A stretch of DNA of 64,000 nucleotides from contig JAGYVD010000010.1 in the NCBI GenBank assembly GCA_021209875.1, positions 124,001 through 188,000 of the forward strand, in the 5' to 3' direction. A program made the position numbers and the translations under genes. The notes under the pieces were generated by a model. The model was given only the letters and a program-made list of their open reading frames with translations, made no database searches and had not been told where the DNA came from. Below are positions 25,272 through 40,700 of this stretch, piece after piece; the first letter of the stretch is position 1, and each line of letters starts with the position of its first letter. Source of the stretch: Rosellinia necatrix (Eukaryota > Ascomycota > Sordariomycetes > Xylariales > Xylariaceae).

Positions 25272-28200
25272 AGCTGTTAAACCTATTTATTAAAAAAGTT
25301 AAAAGTTAAACTAATAATTAAATATAATAAAAGTTTAATTAAAAATTAATTATGTTTTATATTTAATTTTAAAATATATAAAAGAATATTTAAAAATATA
25401 TTTATTAATATTTTAAATATAAAACAAAAAGTAGTACTAAAAAAAATAGTTTAAACAGTATAATATATTGTTTAACATTAGATAATATATATTAATTTTT
25501 TTATTTTATCTGCTAAAAAATTATAATCGTTATTATATGCTAGCTATAAATAAAGCTAAAATATAGTTATAATATTTAAAATATTAAACAAATATTAAAT
25601 AAAACAACAAAAATTAATTTTAAAAATACTTATTAAAAAATTAAAAAAAGCTAAAAAGCCTCTGTAAAAAGTACTAGTAGTAAAAATAAAATTATAAAAG
25701 ATTTAATTTTATATTAAAAATATAAAAAAATAAACTAAAACTTAAAAATATACTTCTGCTTAATAAACTTTTAAAGCTTTAAACTATAAAAAATTATATT
25801 AAATAAAAAGCAATCTATATTTTTAAATTAAAAATCAAATGTTTTTAAACTTTATTATATAAAAAAAAAAAATAAGCTAGTATAAAAAAAAACTAAATAT
25901 TTAAATGGCTATTTTTAATATTATCGCTTTTAAAATGTTAATATATAAAAATAAAACTAATAACCAGGTATAAATTACTAGCATTTATTAAATTAATAAA
26001 TTAATCGATTAAAAAAACAAAAAAACTAGAAAAATAAAAACATAGAAAAAAAAACTACAACTTATATTTTTAAATGTTACAACTTATTAAACATGTTTAA
26101 TAAAAAAGATTTCAATAAATTAGTTTTTTATTAACTATAAATAAATATAAAATAGATTTTATAAACAGCAAGTTTTTAAAAAACTTAAAATATAATGTTT
26201 TATATAAAATGTTATTTAACATGCTATACGCTATATAAGAACATTTAATTAATAATTTATAAAAAAGATTTATTAAGCTAAATAACGTATTATATGTTTT
26301 TTTAATATTATTTATTAAAAAAGCTGGCAAAAAACTTTATTTTTATATAAACTATTAAAAACTTATTAAAATTACAAAAAAAAACTAATACCTGTTGCGT
26401 TTTATTATAAAACCCTGTTTTATATTTTAAAATTAAAATTTTGATAAAAATTAATATATAATAAACATTTTATTATATTAAAATATATTAAAAAACAAAA
26501 GTTTTCTTAAGTTTTATATTAAATATAAAGTTTATTATTATAAAGTTTTTCTGTTTAATTTAATAAATAAACTTTTTCTGTTTTAAAAATATATTAATAA
26601 TATATTATTTAATTTTTAAATAACTTTTATAATATATATATAAATAATATTTTGTTTATTTTAATAATATAAAACTTATTATATATATATTTAAAAATGT
26701 TTTAAAACTATAAAACATAAAATTATAAGCTAACTTAAAAAGTTAAAATTTTATATAAACTAGACAAAGTTTTTAAGCTATATAATAAATATTAATAATA
26801 TTTATATTAATTTTATTAAAATAAAACCTGTAATAAATTAAAAAATACTTATTATTATAAAAATATGCACTTTTTTAGGTTTTTATAACTTTTATAAAAG
26901 TTTATAAACAAATATAATTAAATAGCTTTTTTATAAATTATTTAATAAAGAAAAACTTTTAAATAAACTAATAAATATAATAAAGCTTTTAACATGTTAA
27001 AAAAGCTTTAATTTTATATTATTATTAAAATGTTATAATTATAACTTACTTATTAAAATAAAAACCGACTTTTTTAACAGAGTAGCTTTTAGCGCGTTAT
27101 TTTAATTATATAAAAAAAATTAGCACTTAACAACTTATTTTTTAAAAATACTATATAATGCTAAGCTAAATTATAAAATTTTTAATAAAAAATATTAGCA
27201 GTAGCTATAGCTTTAAAAAATAATAACTTAAATTAATTAGCAAATAAAAAAACTTTGTTTGATAATTATTAATTATTAAGCTTTAAAACATTTTAATATA
27301 AAATAATATTTAAATTTATAATAAGCAGAATAAATTAATTTATGTTTAAAATATAGTTGCAGATGTTTTATTTTAAAACAAAAAATTTATTAATATAAAA
27401 AGCAAAAAAAAGCTTAGAAATATTTAATAATATTTTAACTTATAAATAATATTATAAAACATATTTTAAATTAAGCAAAACATAATTACTAAGTATTAAT
27501 AATATATTTATTTAAAAACTAAAAATCTAAAAAACTCCGACTAATTAAAGAAATATTAAAAAAAAACTGTAAAAACTTTAATATAAAAATTTACTAATAT
27601 AAAACTAAAAAAACTAAAAATAATAACGTTTAGTAAATAATAAACGGATTAATAATAATAAATAAACAACTAATAATACTAGACTATTTATATTTAAAAA
27701 CTAAATTAATATAAAAATTTATAACTATATGTTTATAATATATTTAAAAAAACGTAAAACTAAAAAACTAATATTAAAAACATATTAGTAGTTTAAGCTA
27801 GCAAACAGCTGTAATATTTATATAATAAACTATATAAAATACCGCTTAATAAAAATATTATATAATAAAAGTTTAAAAAAACTAAAACTTTTGCTAATAT
27901 TTAACAATATATAGCAATATTTAATAATAAATTTTAAATAAATGCTTTAAAATAAATATAGTAATAATAACGCTCTTGTTATAATAAACCGATTAAAAAA
28001 AAAAGCTTAAACGATTTTATATATTATAAAAGCTATTATAATAAATGCAGCTAAAATATATTATAAAAAGCTATTTTAAATATTTAATATATTAGTAATA
28101 ATAATTTTAAATTAAAGTTTATAGTTTATTTTAATATTTATAAAGAAATTTAATAAACTAATAAATATAAAATATATTTTAGCTTTTATTAGCTATTATA

Positions 28201-28302
28201 AAACTATAAAATAAACAGAAATTATAAATAAATATTTAAATTAATAATTATAATTATATATTAATCATTATTAAAACTATTAGTTTAAACATATTTTAAT
28301 AA

Positions 28303-28615
28303 GATTGAATGGGCTTTGTACGTGCAATACACGTACTATTCACGCGTGAAACAGAATACAACTTCTTGTTATATAATGTTTATTATGCTTAATAATTCTA
28401 TTTAAATAATTATCATGCGTAGCATTATTTCAAGTTTTATATAAAAATTCTGCTGGCGTACAACCTACTAAAATAACAACAATAACACAGCTTGTCTTAC
28501 GTATAAAGCATACACGCTATATGTATATATATAACATGTACGCCATATGCTTGTACAAAACATATGCACGTACGACAGCTGTAAGTAACTATGACTAATT
28601 GCCATAGTTTTAACA
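28303..28615 (+). repeat. Solo LTR, family F
   Basis: 313 bp, matching both ends of F (51954 and 59095). TSD AATAA at 28298-28302 and 28616-28620. It is much less mutated than the F LTRs. The first two bases (GA) differ from TG in F. B-prime has the corresponding unoccupied site near 32150. Confidence 0.85.
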
Positions 28616-29627
28616 AATAATAAATTATATATAAGCAGTATTATCATATAAATTAATAAATATATTATTTTATAAAACAGAAATAAGATCCCTAATATTT
28701 TTTATTTTAACTAAAAAACTAAACTATAATAAAAAGTTAAAAAACTTTTAAAGAAAAAACTTTAAAAACAAAAGCTTAAAACAAAACAAAAAAATCGTTT
28801 AATTTATAAATTTAATAAAAAATATTTAATTTAAACTTAAACTTATATAATTAAATAAGCTAACTATAAATAAAAAAACTTAACTTTAATATAAACAACT
28901 ATATATTAATTTTAAAAAAATAATTATAAAAGACCGACCAACTATTTAATAAGCTAGACTGTTTTATAACATAATAAAAGTTTAAAATAATTAATAAAAT
29001 AATAATATTTTTATATTAAACGTTTTTTTATAAAAATAATAAACTATTATTATCTGAATAAACTACGATTATATTTTAATAATTTACCGCTAAAACAAAA
29101 AGCTAATAATTTAAATAATAAAATAATAAAACCTAAAAAAAAAAGTTTATAATTAAAAAATTAAGTTATTAAAAATATATTATAAAAACTATAATATTAA
29201 ATCATTTAAAAAAATAAAAACTAACAACAAATAATATTTTGCTTAAAATTTTAAAAATAACATAAAATTATTAAAAAAAATTTGTAAAAAATATTGAAAG
29301 ATAGCAGAACTTTTAAAACGTTTAAAAAAATAGCTTAAAGCTATAAAAATAATAAATTAAATACAGCATATAAAAATAATAATAAAATGATATAACAAAA
29401 ATAATAAAACAAAAATAAAAACAAATATAATAATAAATAAATAAAATTAATAACGTAATATAAAAAAACTTATGCGATAACTTAATAATACAAAAGCTTA
29501 AAAAGTATAGCATAAAATAAAAACTTAAAACGATTTTTTTTTTCGCTAGAAAACATATTTAAAAGCTACATGTTTAAATATAAACACGACTTAAAAAATA
29601 AGCCGTTTTTTTTGTAAAAGGGGGGGT

Positions 29628-29874
29628 AGTTATAAATAACTAGTTAGCTAATCAGATATATAGCACGGACTAATATTTGTACACCTGTTGCTAACTGGGG
29701 CATATAGACCAGCTGTAGCGCATAGACTGGACTTATTTTATATATTTATATTTAGCTAGAATTTTAGTAGGCTTATTCTTTCTACTTATTTTTTCTTTTT
29801 TTATCTGTAGATTTTTTATATAATATATTACTTATGGCTGAAGCCTGGACTTTTTATTTGTGACTGGTGTAACA
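29628..29874 (-). repeat. Right (5') LTR of B
   Basis: Plus-strand reading starts AGTTATAAATAACTAG and ends GACTGGTGTAACA, followed by GTAGG. A G7 run directly to its left (29620-29626) lies where the primer-binding site would be. Confidence 0.85.
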
Positions 29875-30878
29875 GTAGGTTTATATTTTAAATTTGTTGA
29901 AAAAATAATATAAAATTAAAAAAAATTTAATAAAACTTTAAAATTATTATTTAGTTTAAAGCTAAAAAAATAATATTTAATAATTATAATAATTTTTAAT
30001 TTTCTGCAAAAAAAATAAATAGTTTTAAAACTATATTATTAAAAATATAAATAAACCGCTATGATAATAATAATTTAAATTATAAAATTAAAATTTAAAA
30101 TTTAAACTAAACAAATAAGTTTTAAAAGCGTTTATTTTAGCTATAAACTTTTTATAGAATTAATATAACAAACTAAAAAATAATATAATTAAAACAAAAA
30201 AATATGCTGAAAATATTAAAACACCAAAAATAGTTAATTAATTAATATAACAACTAAAAAATGCTAAAATGCCGGCCAATATAAAGACTTTAGCTTTTAA
30301 AATATTTTATTATACTGTTAATTAATTATTTAAAGCGGCGTTAAATATAACTAAATATACAGCAGTATTACCTATTTAACTTCAATATTTTAGTTATTAA
30401 TATTTAATTATAGCTATATTAATATTAAAACTATTATTTAAATCGTTTATTTTAATACTTTTAATAAAACTAAGATAAGTTCTAATAATAATATTAATAT
30501 TTATTATTTTAATAGTCCGTTTTAAAATATAAGCTATATATTTATTAATAAACACTTTATTTATTAAAATAATATAACAATATATGAAGTTTTTTATTTT
30601 ATATTAGTTTAAATATATTTTTGCCATATATTTTGTTATAATATTTTTAAAACTGCAATATTTAGCAGGTAATAAAAACCTATTAAAACTATTTCTATTA
30701 AATGATAATTTCAGCGATTTAAATAGCTTAGATATAAATAATAAAAAAACCGGTAGAAAAAAAAACTTTTAAACCAACTTTTGAATTAAAAAGATTAAAA
30801 TAATCGAAATAATTATAAATATAAACAAAAAAATTAAAAAAAAATATTTAACGTTTAATAGTTTTGTTTTTTTATTAT

Positions 30879-31137
30879 TGTTGCACCAGTTATAATTAAG
30901 AAGTTAAGGCTCTAGCAATAAATGATATATTATACGAAAAGTCTATAGATAAAAAAAAAAAGAGTTAGTAGAAGGAATTAGCTTATTAAAATTCTGGCTA
31001 AGTGTAAATATATAAAGTGGGTCTAGTTTATATGTTATAGCTGGTTTATATATGTTAGTTAGCAGCAGGTGTATAGATATTCTGCACGCGTATGCTATAT
31101 ATGCTGCGTGTTGCTAGTTATTTAATTATTTATAACT
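30879..31137 (+). repeat. 5' LTR of B-prime
   Basis: Starts TGTTGCACCAG and ends TATAACT. It carries an A/G-rich insertion relative to the 247-bp B LTRs. Confidence 0.85.
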
Positions 31138-34100
31138 ATTTGTTTTTAAAAAAAAAATAGCTTGTTTATAAAATATGTTTAAGTTTTAAATATGCAACTT
31201 TTATATATTTTTTAATAAAAAAAAAAATTGCTTTAGATATTTATTTATATGACGTTTTTAAGTTTTTATATTATTAAGTTATTATATAAGTTTTTAATAT
31301 TATATTATTTTTTATTTTTTATTTTAGTTTATACTTGTTTTTGTTTTTATTTTATTTATTTTTTTATGCCGCTTTATTATTGTTTTTATATATTAAGTTA
31401 AACTTGTTTTTTTTACAGGTTATAATTAATTGTTTAATTTTATCGGAAGTTTTGCTGCATTTAAGTTTATATTATAAAATCTTTTAATAATTTTATATTA
31501 TTTTTAAAATTTTTATTAAATATTATTTATTGTTAACGTTCTAACTTTTTAATTAACTTAATATTATAGTTTTTATAATATATTTTTAAAGTTTTAATTT
31601 TTTAACAACAAATCTTTTTTTTTTTATAGCTTAATTAATTTTTGTTAAGTTTTTAGTTTTTAGCTTTATATCAGATTATTTAAATATAATTATAATCGGT
31701 TAATATAATATTAATTTATTAATTTTTAAATAAGTAGCATTTTAAAATAAATATGTTTTTATTTTTATTAATTATTTTAAATTTTTATTGCGTTATAAAA
31801 TAGTTTAATTTATTAAACCAAGGGTTTATTTTTATAACTGTTTTTTTTAATATTAATATATAGTTTTTATATTAAAGTTAAAGTTTTATTATTTATAGTT
31901 AATTTATTTTATTATTTATATTTAAGTTTATTTTAAATGTTTTTAATAAAATTTATAAAATAAATTATTTTTAATATTTTTTAAGCTTTTATTTTAAGTG
32001 CTTTTTTTAACTAATAATTCTTTTAGTTTTTTATAGCTGTTTTATTTTTTAATTAAAGTTAAAAACATTAAAAATGTTATTTTTATTTTATAAAGCAATA
32101 ATTTTATAAATTTATAAAATAGTAATGTTTAAACGTAGTTTGTTATTAATATCTGTTTCGATTAATTATTTTAATAATAATTAATATAAAGCTTTAATTA
32201 TTAGTTAAAATATTTATTTATAACTTCTGCTTGTCCAACTATTTTATAATGTTTTATAAAAGCTAATATATATTTTATATTTATTAATTTATATAATTTA
32301 TTAATAAAAGCTAAAATAAATTATAATTTTTATTTAATGTTATTATTATAAATATATTAAATATTTGGAATAATTTTTATAATATATTTTTATTATATTA
32401 GTTGCTATAGCTTATATTATAATTAATACGTTATTATATTTATATTTATTTTTAAATATTTATTTAAAATTTATTACTAAATATTATTATATATAATTAA
32501 AAATTAATAATAGTTTTAAAACTTTAAAGTTTTATTATAAAATATTTTTGCTAGCTGATATTTTATATAGTTTATTATATATATATTATAATTATTAGCT
32601 AGTTTAAACTACTAATATTTTTTAACATTAGTTTTTAAGATTTATATTTATTTAAATAAGCTTTAAATATATAATTATAAATTTTTAAATAAGTTTAAGT
32701 TTTAAATAAAAACAACTAAAACTTTTAGTTTTTATAAATTATTATTAGTTTATTTTTAAATTGCTACTGGTTGTTATTTTTTATCTTTTTAGCTTTTTAT
32801 TAATAAATTCTTATTTTAAAGTTTTTTAATTTTTTTAATATTTTATTAATTAATTAAAAACTATTTAATTTTTTTTTTTTTTGTAAAGCTAATATAAAAA
32901 CCTATCATTTTTTATTTATAAAAGTATTAATTTTGCTTTATTAATAATAAGTTAAATATTATTAAATATTTTTAAGCTTTTTTTAGCTTTTTATATAATT
33001 AAGTTTTTTGTTTTTATAATAAAACGTTAGCTATTATGTTTTTTTTTAAAACAGAAAATAATTGAAAAATTATATTTTAAAAATAATTTAATTTATTTAA
33101 TTTATTTTAAGTTTAAATACTGCTTTATATTAAAACGTTTTAATATTTAATAGTTTATAATTATAAAAAAGTTTTTTAGCTACTTATTAATTTTAGTTTT
33201 TATTTTTTAATATTATAATTACTGCAAATATTCTTTTATTAAAAATATTATAGTTTAATTTAACGTTATATAATATTTTTCAAATATAAGCTGTAAAATG
33301 CTATTTATTTTTATATAACTATAATAATATTTCTACTATAACTCTGTTAAACAAATTAGTTTATATTTTTATAAACAGTTTATCTTAATAATATTTTAAT
33401 AAAAAACTATTATTAAAGCTTTTTTAATTAATAAAAGTTTTATTATAATTATTTATTAATTTAAAAACTTTATTTTTTATATTAAGCGGTTTATAAAAAT
33501 TATAATACAACTAAATTAACTAATAAATTTTTAATAAAAGTTATAAAATTTTAAAATTATTATATGTTTTTATTATAATAAATAGTTTTTAATTTATTAC
33601 AGCTTTTATTTTTATAAAAGTAACTTATATATTTTTAATATTAATAATATAGCTTATAAACTTGGTTTATTATATATAAAATTCTGATTTTTTTAAGTCA
33701 GTTTATAAGCTTATATCGCGTAGTTTATAAAAACTTTTTAACGTATATTTCATATATTTTTAAATTATTTAAATAAATAAGTATTTTATTTATATAAGCG
33801 CTACAAAAATCGTTTAAAAGTTAAATAATATATTATTAATATATTTTTAAAATATAAATAAACCGTTTATTAATTTAAACAGTAATATTTTATAATAATA
33901 TATTTTATACTTTATATAAAAAATAATTAAATTTTTATTTTATATATATAAATATAATAAAAGCTTATTTTATATTAATTTTATAAAAACTTTTATATTT
34001 AAAATATAAAACAAAGTTTTTTAATAAATAATAACAAGTATTTATTTTTTTATAATTTTGTTTAGTTTTTAATAGTTTATATTAACACAGAGTTTTTTTC

Positions 34101-35044
34101 TAGCTTTTTTTATAAACAAAACAAGCAACATATATAAAGCGTTGCTAAGTTTTATAAAACTTTTTTATAAATTATTAATCAGGTATTTTTATACAGCTTT
34201 TAATTTATTAAGTAATATTTTATATAAAAACTATATTTTAAGTTTTTAGCTAACTTGTTTTCTATAAAATTTATTTTATAATTTATACGCGGTTAATAAA
34301 AAATAAATTATCTGATTTTTTTTATTAAACGTATTAAAAAGTCGCAGTATTTTAAAAATATACGTTATAATACTTTTTTTAACTTATTTTTATTTTTATT
34401 TATTTTTTTTTTATTTATTAATTTATTAATCTAATAAATGCTAATAATTTATATTTTATTAGCACTTTAGTTTTTTTATTAAAGTTATAAATATAGTAAT
34501 ATTAAAAATAGCGCTTTAAAAGTTATTTTTTTTATATTAGCTTATACCGTTTTTTTATATAATAAAACCTGTTAATATTAAATTTTTATAATATTAACAC
34601 ATTTTTGTTAGCTTTTTTAAAGTTAATTTTTTTAATATAAAAATATAATTCTTTTAAGTTTTTTTTATTGTTATTAAATAGTTTTAAATTAAAGCGCTTT
34701 TTTATTTCTATTTTTATATTATATTTTTAAAAATATTTGCTGTTGCGTTTTTCTTTTAATACTTTTTTTTTTATTAAATTTAATGTTATAATCCTGTTAA
34801 TCGGCGTTTTTTAATATTTTAAATATTATATTTAAGTTTTTGTTTTATTTATAATTAATATATAACTATATTTATAATTTTTAATAAATAAAAAAAAAAT
34901 ACTAAATCGTGTTATTTTATATTTAGCAATATATTATGTTATTTAAACTATTTTTTTTTAATAATAACTTCACGGTCTATATTTAGCACGCTAATAAAAA
35001 TATTTTTAAAAGTTTTATTATATATTTTTAAAATTAATTATAAC

Positions 35045-35227
35045 TAACATAGTCAGGAAGGGGGGCTCTTTATCTAGCTAGCAAAGCTAGCTAAATAAGG
35101 ATTGTGTAGCTTAGATAAAGTAACTTAGCTTAATAAAGCTTCTGGTCCCTGCGGGACTAAAAGTTTTTATTTAATTTATATTATATTTTTACAGACTTAA
35201 CTATACTACTTTTAGTAAACTTTTTTA
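35045..35227 (+). repeat. 5' LTR of G1
   Basis: Begins TAACATAGTCAGG. It contains the stem TCTAGCTAGC/GCTAGCTAAA and a CTTCTGGTCC/GGGACTAAAAG hairpin, partly mutated. Confidence 0.87.
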
Positions 35228-37551
35228 AATAATGCGGTAAGTTTTATAATTATATAACTTTATATTTTAGTTTTTTTTTTGTGTTAGCAGATAAAGCATG
35301 CTTAGTTTTTTAACGTCTGCGTATATTTAACTTTTAATACAGCTTTTTTTTGTATTTTAAGCAGCGCTGTTTATAAAAAAAGTAGAATTGCTAGCTTTTA
35401 AGCTTAACTGTTGCTAGCAAAATTTATTAATATTTATTAACTTATAAATTTAATTAATTAATCGATTTAATATATTTTGCGTCAGCTTGTCGATTATTTT
35501 ATTTTTGCTAGTATAAAAAGCAAAGAAATATTATAACGGCAGCTAAGTCTAACTTTATATTATATTTTAAATAGTTTAAATTATTAGTTGTTTATATATT
35601 ACTATATTTAGCTACTAATATATTAAAATAATCTGTTATTTTTTTAAATTTTAATTATTTTAGTACTAAATGTTTAACAACTATAGTATTATAATTAAAT
35701 ATTTTTTAAACTTTAATCAGCATTATATTTAAATAATAGTAATTATATACTAAATATAATTATTATTAGCTTTATTTTTTAAAAGCTTATGTCAGGTTTT
35801 TAATAAGCACGCAGGTTTTAGTACTATTTGATTATACTTTTTATTTTATTTTTAATTTTAAAATTTAATTTTGTTTTAAAGTATATATATATTAATATAA
35901 ATTTATAAAACAATTAATAATATTTATTAGCTTAATCGTAAAACGATTTATATATATTTGTTCTGTTATTAATTTATTTAATAATTATTAATATATCGGA
36001 GCATAAAACTAACTTAGAATTTTTAGCATTTAAAAAATTTAAAATAGTTTTAATAGTTAAAAATTTAATTTTAAAGCTTATAAAAACAGAAAAAATCTTT
36101 AGCTTTAGTATAGTTTAACTTAAGCTATTAGTTTTAGAAATAATGCAGAAAAAACGTTATTTTTTGTTAATAAAACTTAAGTTTATTAAGCTAGCATTTT
36201 TTAATTTATGCAAGAATTAAAAACTAAAACTATAAATATTAAACATTTCGTATTAAAAAAAAAATATAATTTAAAATAAGTTTAATAATAAGTTTAAACT
36301 AAGCAATAATAAAAATTATAAGTTTATATTTTAAACTTGTTTAAAATATAATATAAAATTAATAAAAATTCGATAAAAACTTTAAAATTATTGCTTAGTT
36401 TAAAGCCGAGAAAAGCGATGTTTAATAATTGCAACAGTTTTTTAATTTTTTTTAAAAAAAAATAAATAGTTTTAAAAACTATATGGCTAAAAATATAAAT
36501 AAACTGTTATAGTAGTAGCAATTTAAATTATAAAATTAAAAGTTAAGATTTAAACTAAATAAGCAAGCTTTTAAATTGTTTACTTTAGCTATAAATTTTT
36601 TGCAGAATTAATACAACAAGTTAAAAAATAATATAATTAAAACAAAAAAACATGCTGAAAATATTAAAGCAGCAAAAACAGTTAATTAATTAATGCAACA
36701 ATTAAATAATATTAAAATGCCGGCTAATATAAAAACTTTAGTTTTTAAAGCATTTTATCGCGCTGCTGATTAATTATTTAAAGCTATATTAAACGCAACT
36801 AAATATGCAGCAGCACTGCTTGTTTAATTTTAACACTTTAGTTATTAATACCTGACCGCAGTTATACTAGCACTAAGACTATTATTTAAATTGTTTATTT
36901 TAATGCTTTTAATAAAACTAGCACAGGTTTTAAAAACACTAGTACTTATTACTCCGATAGTTTGTTTTAAAGCATAAGCTGTATATTTATTAATAAAAGC
37001 TTTGTTTATTAAAATAGTACAGCGACATATAAAGTTTTTTTATTTTATATTAGTTTAAATATAATATATTTATAATATTTTTTGCTATAATACTTTTAAA
37101 ACTATAATATTTAGCAGGTAATAAAAACTTATTAAAACTATTTTTAATAAACAATAATTCTAGCGATTTAAATAGCTTAAATGCAGACAATAAAAAAAAA
37201 AATAAAAAAAAACCTTTAAAACAACTTTTTAACTAAAGAGGTCGAAATAATAAAAATAACTATAAATATAAATAAAAAGATAATTAAAAAAAAAAACATT
37301 AAATATTTAATAGTTTTGCTTTTTTATTATATAATAATTATATAAAACGGGCTAATATTAGCTAGTTTAACTTAAATAAAAAAAACAAAAACTATATAAA
37401 AACAATAGCTAATAAAAATAAGCTTATTTTTACTAACATATTTTGTTTTATAAAAAAAGTTAATTTGTTTTTTAAAAATTTAAAAGTAGTAGAACAGAAT
37501 ATTTAATATATTTTAATTATGTTTTAAATATAGTTAAAAAAAACTAGCAGT

Positions 37552-37798
37552 AGTTACGGATAACTGGTTGGCCAATCGGGCATGTGGCACGGACCAGTAT
37601 CCGTACACCTGTTGCCAACTGGGGCGCACAGACCAGCTGTAGCGCACAGACTGGACCCACCCCACACACCTGCACTTAGCCAGAATTCTAGTGGGCTAAT
37701 TCCTCCCACTTACTCTTTCCTTTTTCATCTGTAGATTTTTCGTACAATACATCACTTATTGCTGAAGCCTTGACTTCTTATTTGTGACTGGTGCAACA
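37552..37798 (-). repeat. Solo LTR, family B, nearly unmutated
   Basis: 247 bp, plus-strand reading AGTTACGGATAACTGG ... GGTGCAACA, TSD GCAGT at 37547-37551 and 37799-37803. The uninterrupted site is present in G3 near 46200. It keeps a normal base composition inside a saturated RIP region. Confidence 0.9.
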
Positions 37799-40700
37799 GC
37801 AGTTTCATAATAAAACAATAAGCTAACTATTAATAAACGATTTAAATTTAAAACATAAAAATTAAACGTTATTTTAAATAAAATAATTACTTAATTTAAT
37901 ATATAACCTGTTATAACAACAAAACGTTTTATTTAAACTAAATTATTATTAAAAAATATTATATAATAAAATACTGTTTTTATTACGTTTATATAAAAAA
38001 AAATTAAAATATGCTTAAGCTATAAAAACTTTAAACGCTAATAATAGAAATTAGCACGGTGTTATAATTATAATATAAACCAGCATAAACTTTCAAATTA
38101 AGCAATATTTTCTAACGTTTAATATAAAAAATATTTTAGCTAAATATATAACTTAAGTTATTAAAATAAAGCTTTTTTTAATAGCAGCGGCAAAAAATAA
38201 ATATCTGCAAGTTAAAAAAAATAATTAGAACTACAACAAAAAGTCTAAATAAAAAAATAAACGGCAGAAAAACGTAAATTAAAACAAAAATAAAAACAAA
38301 AAAGAGTAGTATAATAAAAACAAAAAAAAAAGCCGTAAGCCTAAATAAAAAAAAAAAATAACAAAAAACAAAACGGCTAAAATAAATCTAAAAATAAATA
38401 TAATTACTATTAAAAAAAACGCGTTAATACAGCTAAGTTAAACTTGTTAATATTAAATATAATATTATTTTATATTTTATTTAGCTTTAAATTAAATAAT
38501 AATAAAATATTTATTATAATTAATTATAGCTAATTATATAAATATTACGATTAAATGTTTAATTTAACGCGTAACTAGCGTTAATATATAGCGCGTTATA
38601 TTAAACGTTCAGCTAAATATATTTAAAACGTATTATTTTTAATTAAGCATATTTATAAACAATATAATATATTGTTTATATCGTATAATATATTGTTTTA
38701 ATATTTATATAAGTGCGATTATTTTAATACTATATTAAAAAATTATGCTAAAATTGTTTTTTTTTTAGCAGAACTAGTTAAAAATATAATAAAAAAAAAA
38801 TTGTAAATTTTAAACAAAAAAACAAATTAATTATATCGTTAGTCCAAAAATATTTAACAGGTTATATAACTTTAAAAAATAAAATAAAAATAATAATTTT
38901 TATATTTTAAAGTTATTGTTAAAAATTTATAAATAGTAAAAACGTTATTATAAGCTTAAATATAAATTATATTTATTTAATAATAATAAAACAATTATTA
39001 AATAAATTTAAACATATTTTTAAAAATAAACAGGCCAGATTTAAAAAATAAAAAGTAGTTAAATTAAATATAAATAAAAAGCTATGTTAAAATTTTATAT
39101 ATTAAGTAATAATAATTATAAATTTTTATAATAGTTAGAATTTATAAATATAGTTTAAGTTATAAAAAAAAATTAAAATGTTATTAAAAAGCAACTTTTA
39201 AATATTTACAAAGTTTTAATTAATTATAGTTTAAATATAATTATTTTTATAAACGTTAAAAACTTTAAAATGTTTTTTAAATATTTTTAAAATAAATTTA
39301 TATATATATAAAATAATTTTAATATAAAAGTTATTTTAACGTTTAAAATATTAATACTAGCACTAGTTAAATATAAACTATTATTTAAAAATAAAAACTT
39401 TATATTTAAATTATTATAAAAAATAGTATAGTAGCTTTAATTAAATTTATAACTTTTTAAACGTAATAATTGCTAATCTGTTTTTAAAACTAAAACTTTT
39501 TTAAAAATATTTAAATAAATATAATTTAAAAATAATTATATTAGAAATTAAATATTAAAAATATATAAAAATTTTTTTTAAAAGCTGTAATAATAGCTGC
39601 AGGTTTAGCAGCAGCTAAAACTATAAATATAATTAATATATTACCGATTAATATTAACCTGCTGCTTAACGCGTTTTAAAACATTTTGTTAGCTATTAAT
39701 TTTAGCATTTTTATATTTAAAAAAAAAATATATATTTTTAACGCTTTTAAATAGCTAAATATATATTTATTAGCAGACTTTATATTAACAATTTTTATTA
39801 TTGCTATTATTACTGTTAACACGTATTAAAGTCGCTATATAATTTAAAGCTTGGACCTAACCGCGATAAAAATTAATACGATCGCTGGAATAATTAACAC
39901 GTTAAAATAATATAATATTTTTTTAGCAGGCTTTTTTTTTAATAAAGTTTTTAATATAGCTAATACAACTAGTAAAACAGACGTAACTAATATAATTTAT
40001 GCGGCAGAAATACTTGTAGTAAAAACAAATAAATAGTTAAATAAAGCATTTAAGCTTAAAATTTAAAAAGTTCTGTTAATACTAAATATAAAAAAGCCTA
40101 GCAAAAAAAACAACATTAAAGCTTTAAATAAATAATTTATTTATATAAAAAAAGATATTATAGCACTAGAAATTTTTAAGTTGTTATAAAAAATATTTAA
40201 TATTTAAAAAAACTAGGGTATTATTAATATACCGCAGAAAAACAAATAAAAATCCTTTTAGTTAATAATTAGCAATAAACAAAACTAAATCTTTAATTAT
40301 ATTTTTTAACGTACGCGATTAAAAAGCAGTTAATTTAATATTTAATAAATTTTATAAATAAAATAAAATAAAATATATAAACGGCTTTTTTATTTATATA
40401 TCTGATTTTTATTATATAGCTTATATAAAAAAAACTATATTTATGTTTAATAGTTAATCTATAAGTTTTAAATAAAATAGCTGTTTTAAATAATTATTTG
40501 TTGCTATTATAATTTATAGTTATTGCTTTAATTAAAAAAAAAGTATTTAATTATTATAAACGCAACTGTTTTTTTTATAAATTTATAGTTTATTTTAATT
40601 ATTAAAACTAATTTATAATAATAACTTTTAAAAACTAAAATAATTAATAATAGCTTTAATAAAATTTTATAATTTATTTATATATGTTTAATATTTTATA

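Larger units (their letters stand above)
6728..29874 (-). mobile_element. LTR retrotransposon B, containing C, D and a solo F LTR
   Basis: LTRs at 6728-6974 and 29628-29874 (247 bp each), TSD GTAGG at 6723-6727 and 29875-29879. G1 has the uninterrupted host site near 36315. Removing C, D and the solo F LTR leaves about 6.63 kb, matching B-prime. The inner edges match the reverse complement of B-prime's inner edges at both ends. LTR polarity (TGTTRCACC ... GTAACT) places it on the minus strand. No frame survives. Confidence 0.87.
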
